Assembly: GCF_012641095.1 (NCBI RefSeq)
Contig: NZ_JAAVSC010000005.1
Location: 1-64,000, forward strand
Direction of reading: 5' to 3'
Length of the DNA stretch: 64,000 nt
Origin: Lactobacillus sp. HBUAS51381
GTDB lineage: Bacteria; Bacillota; Bacilli; Lactobacillales; Lactobacillaceae
The position numbers were made by a program, and so were the translations under genes. A model generated the notes under the pieces. The model was not told where the DNA came from and did not search any database. It saw nothing but the letters and a program-made list of their open reading frames with translations. Position 1 is the first letter of the stretch. Every line of letters starts with the position of its first letter. This document shows positions 57,287 through 64,000 of the stretch, one piece after another.

Positions 57287-59620
57287 ATGCTGGAACTCAA
57301 ACATATCAAAAAGTATTACTACGTGGGCGACTCCGTCACGAAAGCCCTCGACGACGTTTCTGTTGCATTTCGTTCTCAAGAATTCGTCGCCATTCTGGGC
57401 CCCAGCGGTTCCGGGAAGACGACCCTGTTGAACGGGATCGGCGGACTGGATATTTACGACTCCGGTGATCTGGCCATCGAGGGCCGCTCCACCAAGGACT
57501 ATTCCGCCGCGGATTGGGACGCCTACCGGAACAACTCCGTGGGCTTCATCTTCCAAAGCTACAACATCATCAGTCACCTAAGCATCCTCGACAACGTGGA
57601 AATGGGGATGACCCTGAGTGGCGTCTCCAACACTGAAAAGAAGGAAAAGGCACTCAAAGCCCTCGATCGTGTGGGCCTGACCGACCACATCAACAAGAAG
57701 CCCAACCAATTATCCGGTGGGCAACTGCAACGGGTCGCCATCGCCCGGGCCATCGCCAACGAACCCGAAATCCTGCTGTGTGACGAACCCACCGGGGCGT
57801 TGGATACGGCGACCAGTGAAGAGATCATGCAGCTGATCAAGGAACTTTCCGCCGAACGGCTGGTCATCATGGTCACGCATAACCCCGAACTGGCCCACGA
57901 ATACGCGGATCGGATCATCGAATTCGCCGATGGTCAGATTCAACACGATTCCAACCCCTATGACGGGCACACCGATGCCGCCCAATTTAAGTTAAAGAAG
58001 ACCAAGATGACGTTCTGGACGGCACTGAAGCTGTCCTTTAACAACATTCGGACGAAGAAGGGGCGAACCGCACTGACGGCCTTCGCCTCCAGTATTGGGA
58101 TCATCGGGATCGCCATTGTGCTGGCACTCTCCAATGGGTTCCAAACCCAGATTAACAAGACCCAGTCCAATACCTTAGCGCAGTTCCCCATCACCATTTC
58201 GCAAACGGCTCAGGATTCAACCACGACGGGGCCGCAAAACAACAAGAAAACCACGAAGTCAACGAAAGTTGTGGCTAAGGTCAGTGACGCGGACAAATCC
58301 GTTCACCAAAACAAGATTACCAAAAGTTACTTAAACTATGTTAAAAACATTAACCATGACTTAAGTAAGAACATCACCTACACCTACGCCACGGGCATGA
58401 ATCTGCTCCGGCAAACCAACGGTAAGACCAAGACCGTCAGCTTCTCCAACACGGACAGTAGTAGTGCCAACAGCGGTAGCGCTATGTCCGCGGCAATGGC
58501 GAGCTCGACCGGCGTTGGTGGGTCCGTATATCCCAGTGCCAGTGACGGTGGGACCAACTTCTTAAAGAAACACTACAAGGTTCTCGCCGGAAGCTATCCC
58601 AAGAGCGCCAACGATGTGATACTGCTGGTTGATCGGGATAACTCGACCAACATCAATGCCCTGAAAAACTTGAACTTTGATGTGAAGGACAATCAAAAGT
58701 TGAACTACAACAAGATCGTCGGGACTAAGTTCAAGGTGGTCACCAACAATGACTACTACCAGAGCCTGCCCACCGGCAATTACGTGCCGAACAAGGCCAC
58801 GAACAGCCTCTACAATAACAAGAACAACACAACCATTCGGATCGCCGGGATCTTACGCGTTAAGTCCAAGTCCTCTGAAAATGTGCTGTCTTCCGGAATT
58901 ATTTATAGCGACAAGTTGACACAGAACATCATTAAGGCCAACAAAAATTCCGACATTGTTAAGGCCCAAAAGAAGGCCGACAGTAACGTCATGACCGGGC
59001 AGTCCGTTAATAAGGATACGAAGACCAGCCTGATTAGCTACCTCGGTGGCTCCACCACCCCTTCTGGCATCCTGATCTACCCGAACACCTTTAAGAACAA
59101 GGATAAAGTCCTGACTTACTTGGACAAGTACAACCATGGCAAGAGCAAGGCGGACAAGGTTATTTACACCGATATGGCCGGAACCGTTTCCGACCTGACT
59201 GGTGGCTTGATGAGTGCCATCACTTACGTCTTAGTCGCTTTTGCCGGAATTTCCCTGGTGACGAGTATGATCATGATTGCCATCATCACCTACACGTCCG
59301 TCCTCGAACGAACCAAAGAAATTGGGATTCTGAAGGCCTTAGGGGCCCGGAAGAAGGATATTACGCGGGTATTTGATGCCGAAACCTTTATTCTAGGTGT
59401 CGGTTCCGGGATCTTGGGGGTCGTGATTGCTTGGCTGCTGACCTTCCCGATCAACGTGGTCTTAAAGAGCATTACTGACCTGAGCAATGTGGCGCATTTG
59501 AACCCCGTTCACGGGATTATTCTGATTGTGATTAGTACCGTCTTAACCATGCTTGGGGGTCACATTCCAGCACGAATGGCAGCTAAGAAAGATGCGGCCA
59601 CGGCGTTGCGTTCGGAATAG
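57287..59620 (+). CDS. ABC exporter, fused ATPase and FtsX-type permease (MacB-like)
   Basis: Single 777-residue polypeptide. An N-terminal ABC ATPase (about 1-225) has Walker [10 protein letters not shown], signature LSGGQLQR, Walker [12 protein letters not shown] and the H-loop VMVTHN-type HN. A TM helix follows (about 260-280), then a large extracytoplasmic domain (about 290-620) rich in Lys, Asn, Ser and Thr, then three TM helices (about 640-760) with [19 protein letters not shown], the FtsX/MacB signature. It probably exports or extracts hydrophobic molecules or antimicrobial peptides. It is divergent from a TetR gene. Cotranscribed partners are absent. Confidence 0.9.
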   Translation: MLELKHIKKYYYVGDSVTKALDDVSVAFRSQEFVAILGPSGSGKTTLLNGIGGLDIYDSGDLAIEGRSTKDYSAADWDAYRNNSVGFIFQSYNIISHLSILDNVEMGMTLSGVSNTEKKEKALKALDRVGLTDHINKKPNQLSGGQLQRVAIARAIANEPEILLCDEPTGALDTATSEEIMQLIKELSAERLVIMVTHNPELAHEYADRIIEFADGQIQHDSNPYDGHTDAAQFKLKKTKMTFWTALKLSFNNIRTKKGRTALTAFASSIGIIGIAIVLALSNGFQTQINKTQSNTLAQFPITISQTAQDSTTTGPQNNKKTTKSTKVVAKVSDADKSVHQNKITKSYLNYVKNINHDLSKNITYTYATGMNLLRQTNGKTKTVSFSNTDSSSANSGSAMSAAMASSTGVGGSVYPSASDGGTNFLKKHYKVLAGSYPKSANDVILLVDRDNSTNINALKNLNFDVKDNQKLNYNKIVGTKFKVVTNNDYYQSLPTGNYVPNKATNSLYNNKNNTTIRIAGILRVKSKSSENVLSSGIIYSDKLTQNIIKANKNSDIVKAQKKADSNVMTGQSVNKDTKTSLISYLGGSTTPSGILIYPNTFKNKDKVLTYLDKYNHGKSKADKVIYTDMAGTVSDLTGGLMSAITYVLVAFAGISLVTSMIMIAIITYTSVLERTKEIGILKALGARKKDITRVFDAETFILGVGSGILGVVIAWLLTFPINVVLKSITDLSNVAHLNPVHGIILIVISTVLTMLGGHIPARMAAKKDAATALRSE

Positions 59621-59629
59621 CTTCTGCGT

Positions 59630-60054
59630 GTCGCCCGCGGTGGCAAGGATAACAACCATTATGATATGATAGTCGCATGCTGGCCGCCTTACCGTTCGCC
59701 AAATTTGGTCTGGAACGCTGTGGGAGGGACCGGGAAAAGCCAAAGCCCTGTCTTTTCCCTCGCTTTGAGCCGAAGTTCACGTCTCAAAGACGCCAGTTTC
59801 CAAGCAGAATACTTGGAAACTCCCACGGCTGAGACCAAATTTGGCTCACTCACGGCTACACGTGACGTACACAATTAAGCTGGATGAACGTTGCCATTCC
59901 AGCGATGTCACCGCACATTTAGGGATTTTCAACCACCGTAACCGGAGGCAGCCAGAGATGCAGGCAGCCGCAGGTGGTTGTTGATGACTACTTTAATGGC
60001 GATAAGCCTTACCAGCTGAGGACTGGAGCGCGTTCATGAACTTTCAACCTTTAG
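59630..60054. repeat. Intergenic composite repeat (copy 6), inverted relative to 53808-54508
   Basis: Reverse-complement order of the 701-bp element. A type 1 module (59683-59862, arms GCCAAATTTGGTCT at 59698-59711 and AGACCAAATTTGGC at 59832-59845) is followed by a short type 2 remnant near 59950-59985. The terminal sequence CTTTCAACCTTTAG lies at 60041-60054. The opposite terminal repeat is absent next to the exporter stop codon, so this copy is incomplete. Confidence 0.8.
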
Positions 60055-60091
60055 GTACCGAATCTTAAGTAACACCGACACAATCATTCTA

Positions 60092-60137
60092 AAAAGGCAC
60101 GCCGCAAATCATTTCTGATTTTCCGGCGTGCCTTTCG
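60092..60137 (-). terminator. Rho-independent terminator after aldB
   Basis: Minus-strand stem AAAGGCACGCCGGAAAATCA / TGATTTGCGGCGTGCCTTT followed by TTAG. Confidence 0.88.
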
Positions 60138-60154
60138 ATTAACCTAAATTCGAT

Positions 60155-60862
60155 TTATTCGGCTTGATGGATGGCGCTAGTGATGTCATCCTTTGAGAAA
60201 TCGTGTTCCCGGTAAGCTGCGTCATCAATTGGCAGGTGTTGTTCCAACGTGGAGAAGGTCTGGACCAGCACATCCCCCGTGACCGTGCCAAATTCTAGCA
60301 AATGCCCCCCAAAATCGTGGGTATCCGCTAAGAAGTGGTCGTGGTAACCGCCGACCGCGGCACCATCGAACAACTGTGGCGAGTAGTAACCCAGCAAGGT
60401 GCCGGCCACTTCTTTGCGGTCGAACACGCTCTGGTGCTCAGCCGTTTCTGCCAATGACTTGAATGGTCGTGCGGACTTGGCCACCGCGCGGGTCTTGACG
60501 TCCGTAAAGGTTCCCGTCACCAGAATGGAGAAGAACGTGTTGTTATCGTGGGTCAGGCCCAACACTTGATCGTGCAGTTCTTCTTGGGTAGCATTCTCCA
60601 CCGTCATCAACGGCCGGTAAGCCGCAAAATGACTGTTTGCAAATGGCAACGTAAACGTCTCAGACACCACGTTAACCTCGCCACGACTGTTGACCTGATA
60701 CGGCTTGCCATCTAAGATAATCAGCTCACCATCCAGACCTTCGCCGGTGCCAATCCCGGTATCGCCGTGCGCCAGCAATTCCTTCATCGTCAACGTTCCC
60801 GTCAACAGGCCCGGTACCAGTAGGGCCAAGGTTCCGTGTTGATACAAGGTTGATTCGTTCAT
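60155..60862 (-). CDS. aldB: Alpha-acetolactate decarboxylase
   Basis: Zinc enzyme converting alpha-acetolactate to acetoin; cytosolic, 235 residues. It shows LYQHGTLALLVPGLLTGT at the N-terminus, GIGTGEGLDGELIILDG, and the zinc motif in GGYHDHFLADTHDFGGH. It lies 13 bases after alsS on the same strand, so the two form an operon for disposal of excess pyruvate as neutral acetoin. Regulation is probably through the shared alsS promoter. Confidence 0.97.
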   Translation of the reverse strand: MNESTLYQHGTLALLVPGLLTGTLTMKELLAHGDTGIGTGEGLDGELIILDGKPYQVNSRGEVNVVSETFTLPFANSHFAAYRPLMTVENATQEELHDQVLGLTHDNNTFFSILVTGTFTDVKTRAVAKSARPFKSLAETAEHQSVFDRKEVAGTLLGYYSPQLFDGAAVGGYHDHFLADTHDFGGHLLEFGTVTGDVLVQTFSTLEQHLPIDDAAYREHDFSKDDITSAIHQAE

Positions 60863-60875
60863 ATCATTACTCCCT

Positions 60876-62552
60876 TTAGCTTAAGACATCTTTCAACAAT
60901 AATGATTTTAGTTTTAAATTGTCCCGATAGTCAACTGGAATTTGAACGATGACCGGTCCCTCGGCCTGGAAGGCCTGGTCCAAAGTGCTGGCTAAATCAG
61001 CCGCGTGATCGACCCGTAAGCCAGTCGCCCCAAAGCTTTCGGCGTACTTCACATAGTCGACCGGACCGAAGCTGACACCGGCTTCCTTACCGTATTTGGC
61101 AATTTCTTGAAATTTCACCATGTCATAGGCGCCGTCGTCCCAGATTAAGTGAACGATTGGCAATTTCAACCGGACCGCCGTCTCCAACTCTTGACCGGAG
61201 AAGAGGAAGCCCCCATCACCAGAGACGGAAACAATCGGTTGGCCGGGCCGTTCAAGCGCCGCCGCAATGGCCCAAGGAAAGGCCACGCCCAACGTTTGCA
61301 TCCCGTTACTGAACAACAGGTGTCGGGGCTGGTAGCTTCGGAAGTACCGGGCCATCCAAATGTAGAAACTGCCGACGTCGACCGTTACTGTGGTCTCGTC
61401 GTTCACTTTATTTTGGAGCGCTTGAATAATGGCTAAGGGGTGAATGCCGTGCGCATCATCGGCAGTCGGCGCCTCGGCTTGGTCGGCCAAGGTTTCACCG
61501 GACTTATCGAGATCGGCCTGCACATCTTCGGCCAACGCCCAATCGGCTGGGAGCTTTTGAACAATGGCCCGCAACGTCTTGGCGATGTCGGCGTGAACCA
61601 CCATTTGGGGTTGATAGTCCGTCGTGATTTCGGGAACCACGCTGTCCAAACTAATCACGTCCCCCGTCCGATCAGCATTCCAGATCCGCGCTTCGTATTC
61701 CACGGGATCGTAGCCCACGGTGATGACCAGATCGCTTTGCTTCAGGAGATTATCACCCACTTGGTTATGGAACAGGCCCACACGACCAAAGTAGTTGGTG
61801 ACCAAGTCGCGGGAAACCACACCGGCCCCTTGGAAGGTTTCGACTACGGGGATCGCCACGTGTTGCAGTAATTCCCGAATGGCGCCCGTCACATCACTAG
61901 CGGAAGCGCGCATGCCGGCCAAAATAACCGGCAACTTGGCGTGTTGGATCTTCTCCACAATCGCATCAACAGTAGCGGCATCCGCCACTCCCTGATCGAC
62001 GGTCGGCACAGCCTTGATTTCTGGCCGATCAACGGTTCCGTTTAACACATTCTGTGGTAGGGAGATGAAGGTTGCCCCGGCTTTCGGCGCAACGGCCGTC
62101 TGATAGGCGTTGGCAAAGGCTTCCGACAAACTATTGGCGTTCTGAACTTCCACACTGGACTTCGTGGCCGAACTCAACAATTCCTTGCTGGGAATACTCT
62201 GGTGGGTCAACCGGCCAATATCGTCTTGGGGCACTTGACCGCCTAATGCCACGACGGGGTCCCCTTCGGCTGTCGCCGTGATGAGACTGGTGGTCAGATT
62301 GGACACACCGGGACCGGATGTAGTGGCGACCACACCGGGCTTGCCCGTGATGCGGCCAATTCCGGAAGCAATCAGCGCCGCATTCTGTTCGTGCCGCGTA
62401 ATGATGAGCTTCGGTGCCCGGGGATCCTTACTATACTGAATCCCTTCAAATAATTGGTCGACCTTGGCTCCTGGAATACCAAAAACATACTTAATGCCTT
62501 GATTAATCATGCTTTGAATCAGTGCTTGTGCACCAGTCTTCGTATCTTTCAC
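60876..62552 (-). CDS. alsS: Catabolic acetolactate synthase
   Basis: ThDP-dependent enzyme condensing two pyruvates to acetolactate. It contains the catalytic Glu region HEQNAALIASGIGRITG, the central domain and the ThDP/Mg motif GDGGFLFSGQELETAVRLKLPIVHLIWDD in abbreviated form. The start is best placed at the GTG at 62552: AAGGCGGGG lies just ahead and the product begins MKDTKTGAQALIQ, giving 558 residues, the normal AlsS length. The longer frame (to 62642) would run through the promoter. It is cotranscribed with aldB and divergent from a MarR gene. Confidence 0.95.
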   Translation of the reverse strand: MKDTKTGAQALIQSMINQGIKYVFGIPGAKVDQLFEGIQYSKDPRAPKLIITRHEQNAALIASGIGRITGKPGVVATTSGPGVSNLTTSLITATAEGDPVVALGGQVPQDDIGRLTHQSIPSKELLSSATKSSVEVQNANSLSEAFANAYQTAVAPKAGATFISLPQNVLNGTVDRPEIKAVPTVDQGVADAATVDAIVEKIQHAKLPVILAGMRASASDVTGAIRELLQHVAIPVVETFQGAGVVSRDLVTNYFGRVGLFHNQVGDNLLKQSDLVITVGYDPVEYEARIWNADRTGDVISLDSVVPEITTDYQPQMVVHADIAKTLRAIVQKLPADWALAEDVQADLDKSGETLADQAEAPTADDAHGIHPLAIIQALQNKVNDETTVTVDVGSFYIWMARYFRSYQPRHLLFSNGMQTLGVAFPWAIAAALERPGQPIVSVSGDGGFLFSGQELETAVRLKLPIVHLIWDDGAYDMVKFQEIAKYGKEAGVSFGPVDYVKYAESFGATGLRVDHAADLASTLDQAFQAEGPVIVQIPVDYRDNLKLKSLLLKDVLS

Positions 62553-62582
62553 CGTGAACCCCGCCTTATATTTTGTAGTGTG

Positions 62583-62632
62583 TTGACAAGTCAACTTGAA
62601 TCTATCATAATGGCCGTAAGTTGTTTTGTCAA
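62583..62632. promoter_or_regulatory. Interlocked divergent promoters and operator between alsS and marR
   Basis: Minus strand: TTGACA (62627-62632), 17 bases, TATGAT (62604-62609) for alsS-aldB. Plus strand: TTGACA (62583-62588), 17 bases, CATAAT (62606-62611) for the MarR gene. The two -10 boxes overlap and the -35 boxes form the outer ends. GTTGACAAGTCAAC (62582-62595) is a palindrome with arms GTTGAC/GTCAAC, and TGTGTTGACAA occurs at both ends in opposite orientation. A regulator bound here would control both genes. Confidence 0.8.
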
Positions 62633-62667
62633 CACAGAACATTTCGGGGAAAGGAATTGAATTTTCA

Positions 62668-63087
62668 ATGAAAGATCTCGGTTATTTGGCGCAGGATATC
62701 TCAATCTTACACCGCAAATATTATAAGGACACCCGCAAGTCCTTTGCCACGTTGGGGTTAAATCCCACGGCCGCCTGTGTCCTGCTCACCATTCATGAGC
62801 ACCCCGCAATCAGTCAGAATCAAGTTGCCAAAACTTTGGTCATTGATAAGGGCCTAACCACTCGCGAGGTCAATAAGATATTAGGTCTAGGCTACCTCAC
62901 CAAAACGCCTGGCACCGGTAAGACGCAGCTCTTGACGCTCACACCCACGGGTGAAAATATCGTGGATCAAGTCCAAACGATTCGCCGAAACTGGTGGCAA
63001 GCGCGCTTCGATCAAACCGGCATTGACGCCAACAGTCCGTTGATTCCGGCGATTGAAGCGGCCGTGACCAATATTATTGACGAATAG
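62668..63087 (+). CDS. MarR family transcriptional regulator of the acetoin operon (probable)
   Basis: Winged-helix regulator of 139 residues. The recognition region reads NPTAACVLLTIHEHPAISQNQVAKTLVIDKG in part, then the wing KTPGTGKTQLLTLTPTG. The ATG at 62668 has AAAGGA upstream. The longer frame starts at 62626, within the promoter, and is unlikely. It is divergent from alsS with interlocked promoters, so it most likely regulates alsS-aldB and itself. This differs from the LysR-type AlsR of Bacillus. The effector is unknown. Confidence 0.88.
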   Translation: MKDLGYLAQDISILHRKYYKDTRKSFATLGLNPTAACVLLTIHEHPAISQNQVAKTLVIDKGLTTREVNKILGLGYLTKTPGTGKTQLLTLTPTGENIVDQVQTIRRNWWQARFDQTGIDANSPLIPAIEAAVTNIIDE

Positions 63088-63106
63088 TCCTGAAAAATCG
63101 GCGAAA

Positions 63107-63149
63107 AAAAGCACCACAATTTCTGAAAGATAGAAATTGTGGTGCTTTT
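63107..63149 (+). terminator. Rho-independent terminator after marR
   Basis: Perfect 18-base stem AAAAGCACCACAATTTCT / AGAAATTGTGGTGCTTTT with a seven-base loop. It can act in both directions and marks the edge of the AT-rich right end. Confidence 0.92.
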
Positions 63150-63309
63150 GATTCCATACTATATTGAAAACAAATGAAATAGCATTGCCCCAAGAATGAT
63201 TTACAAGAAACCTCCGACAAGTTCAAAAACAAAATTTTAAATTGATGCGATCACTAGATTTTTTCTCTGATGATTACTTGTTGACTGACGGGGTACAAGT
63301 AAATCCCTA

Positions 63310-63591
63310 TTAACTTCCGAATCTAATGTCTAACGGTTGGTTTAAAGCATCTGCAATTCTAGTTAACGTTCTTAGTGATGGATTTCCATTTCCATTTTCT
63401 ACACGACTAATCGCATTTTGACTTGTCCCCACTAGTGTCGCTAGTTCCTTTTGCGTCAAATTAGCATTCTCTCTTGCTTCCATAAGACTAACCGCTAAAT
63501 CTAACTTTGCCTTTTCATTCATCATATCAGCCTTGACCCTATCGTCTTTCATTCTCTCGTCAATGATAGTATCTACATAGCCAGTTTTCAT
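63310..63591 (-). CDS. XRE-family antitoxin, HigA-like
   Basis: Protein of 93 residues with a Cro/cI helix-turn-helix at about residues 42-90 (NLTQKELATLVGTSQNAISR followed by VENGNGNPSLRTL), preceded by a charged helix, as in HigA antitoxins encoded after a RelE/HigB toxin. No strong ribosome site is visible; GAAAGAAG precedes the ATG. The DNA is AT-rich with codons unlike the neighbours, suggesting acquisition by transfer. The toxin gene expected upstream on the minus strand survives only as a fragment, so this is probably an orphan antitoxin. Confidence 0.8.
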   Translation of the reverse strand: MKTGYVDTIIDERMKDDRVKADMMNEKAKLDLAVSLMEARENANLTQKELATLVGTSQNAISRVENGNGNPSLRTLTRIADALNQPLDIRFGS

Positions 63592-63726
63592 TTTAATTTC
63601 TTCTTTCTTTTCATTATTTCTATGTTATCTAAAATCCATTTCTCACTTCAGATTTAATTCTTTTTAGAAAAATATTGCTTCCAACATCACAGGTTAAAGT
63701 ACATTCATCATTTATTTTACTTAATA
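63592..63726. other. Gap between antitoxin and toxin fragment
   Basis: About 135 AT-rich bases, longer than the usual toxin-antitoxin spacing. A short open frame without a start codon ends with SEVRNGF; I do not call it a gene. Confidence 0.3.
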
Positions 63727-63873
63727 CTATTCTTTATTCTGCCATTTATTTCGAACTTCACGTGCATGCCGCTTCTCTTTCTCTGGTGTTTGGTTAGTCT
63801 TCTTTTTAAAACCATGTGTAATAATATATCGATTACCATCAGTTTTGAATAGGATTCCACGGCAGAACACAGA
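63727..63873 (-). pseudogene. Truncated RelE/HigB-type toxin fragment
   Basis: Open frame of 48 codons with no start codon. Its product contains GILFKTDGNRYIITHGFKKK, then TNQTPEKEKRHAREVRNKW, which matches the C-terminal part of HigB/RelE toxins (pattern RILF...DG...ITHGFxKKTxxTPxxEIxxA). The N-terminal half is missing: a stop codon lies just upstream and a terminator follows, so the gene was cut at about 63870. It lies upstream of the HigA-like antitoxin on the same strand, the HigBA order. Confidence 0.7.
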
Positions 63874-63892
63874 TTACGTTTAATATCCGACC

Positions 63893-63940
63893 AAAAAAGA
63901 GGCCCAATTCGTAAACGTGAATTGAACCTCTAATTTTTTA
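63893..63940. terminator. Bidirectional Rho-independent terminator
   Basis: Stem GAGGCCCAATTCG / CGTGAATTGAACCTC (63899-63930) flanked by AAAAAA on the left and TAATTTTTT on the right, so it can work on both strands. It probably ends a minus-strand gene entering from the right edge. Confidence 0.8.
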
Positions 63941-63967
63941 TGTTAGACAAAGACTAGCTAGGATCAT

Positions 63968-64000
63968 TTACGTCATCCAGCCTACATAGCCGAAACGTGT
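63968..64000 (-). CDS. Possible 3' end of a gene continuing beyond the window
   Basis: Minus-strand frame open from the window edge to a TAA at 63968-63970, giving only TRFGYVGWMT. The terminator 27 bases downstream makes a real gene end plausible, but ten residues are too few to identify it. Confidence 0.25.
   Translation of the reverse strand, partial: TRFGYVGWMT

Noticed and set aside
59666-59878. Short frames on both strands within the intergenic repeats (also at 18746, 21559 and 9775)
   Set aside because: They lack ribosome sites, change frame between copies and overlap inverted repeats, so the conservation is in DNA or RNA structure, not in protein.
63592-63726. Small protein in the gap before the HigA-like antitoxin
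   Set aside because: The open frame has no start codon or ribosome site and may be part of the decayed toxin region.

Overview
The window looks like a chromosomal segment of a Gram-positive lactic acid bacterium of the family Lactobacillaceae. The evidence is the gene content (L-lactate dehydrogenase, acetolactate synthase/decarboxylase, NADH oxidases, WxL-type surface proteins, a zinc-free type B L31) and the gene order, which follows the conserved Bacillota cluster pth-mfd-yabM-rqcP-divIC-yabR-tilS-hpt-ftsH-hslO-dusB. Ribosome binding sites are strong and GC content is moderate. I cannot fix the genus from sequence reading alone; a Levilactobacillus- or Lactiplantibacillus-like species would fit. 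I see no rRNA, tRNA, CRISPR array or complete insertion sequence.

Layout. Positions 149-14477 (minus strand) hold the housekeeping block from pth down to dusB: translation-coupled repair (Mfd), peptidyl-tRNA recycling (Pth), ribosome quality control (RqcP), division (DivIC), tRNA modification (TilS, DusB), purine salvage (Hpt), membrane proteolysis (FtsH) and redox chaperoning (Hsp33). Positions 15034-18719 (plus) carry ldh, an L,D-transpeptidase and a CBS/ACT protein that probably binds c-di-AMP. Positions 18937-29215 (minus) hold mazEF, alr, acpS, a release-factor-fold protein, the DEAD-box helicase cshA, murF, an unrecognised protein, htpX and lemA, followed by a plus-strand low-molecular-weight phosphatase.

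Positions 30142-50487 (minus) form a roughly 20 kb surface-protein island. It has six large paralogous secreted proteins, each with an N-terminal L-type (legume-like) lectin domain and a C-terminal WxL-like domain. These are followed by a WxL-interacting membrane protein, a small WxL protein and a class A sortase. Each lectin gene has its own terminator. Genes 1-2 share one promoter/leader type and genes 4-6 share another, and a fossil tail of a further copy lies between genes 1 and 2. The proteins probably bind glycans and assemble on peptidoglycan through WxL domains and the WxL-interacting protein.

Positions 50692-56213 hold two tandem NADH-oxidase-like flavoproteins that lack the usual redox cysteine, then rpmE2 and murA. 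This MurA has Asp in place of the fosfomycin-reactive Cys. Positions 56338-59620 hold a TetR regulator divergent from a fused ABC exporter. Positions 60155-63087 hold aldB and alsS (acetoin formation) divergent from a MarR regulator, with two interlocked promoters. The right end is AT-rich and contains a HigA-like antitoxin with a truncated HigB-like toxin.

A family of structured intergenic repeats occurs at 9.9-10.3, 18.8, 21.3-21.7, 53.8-54.5 and 59.6-60.1 kb. The copy at 53808-54508 has perfect 14-bp terminal inverted repeats and looks like a non-autonomous mobile element.
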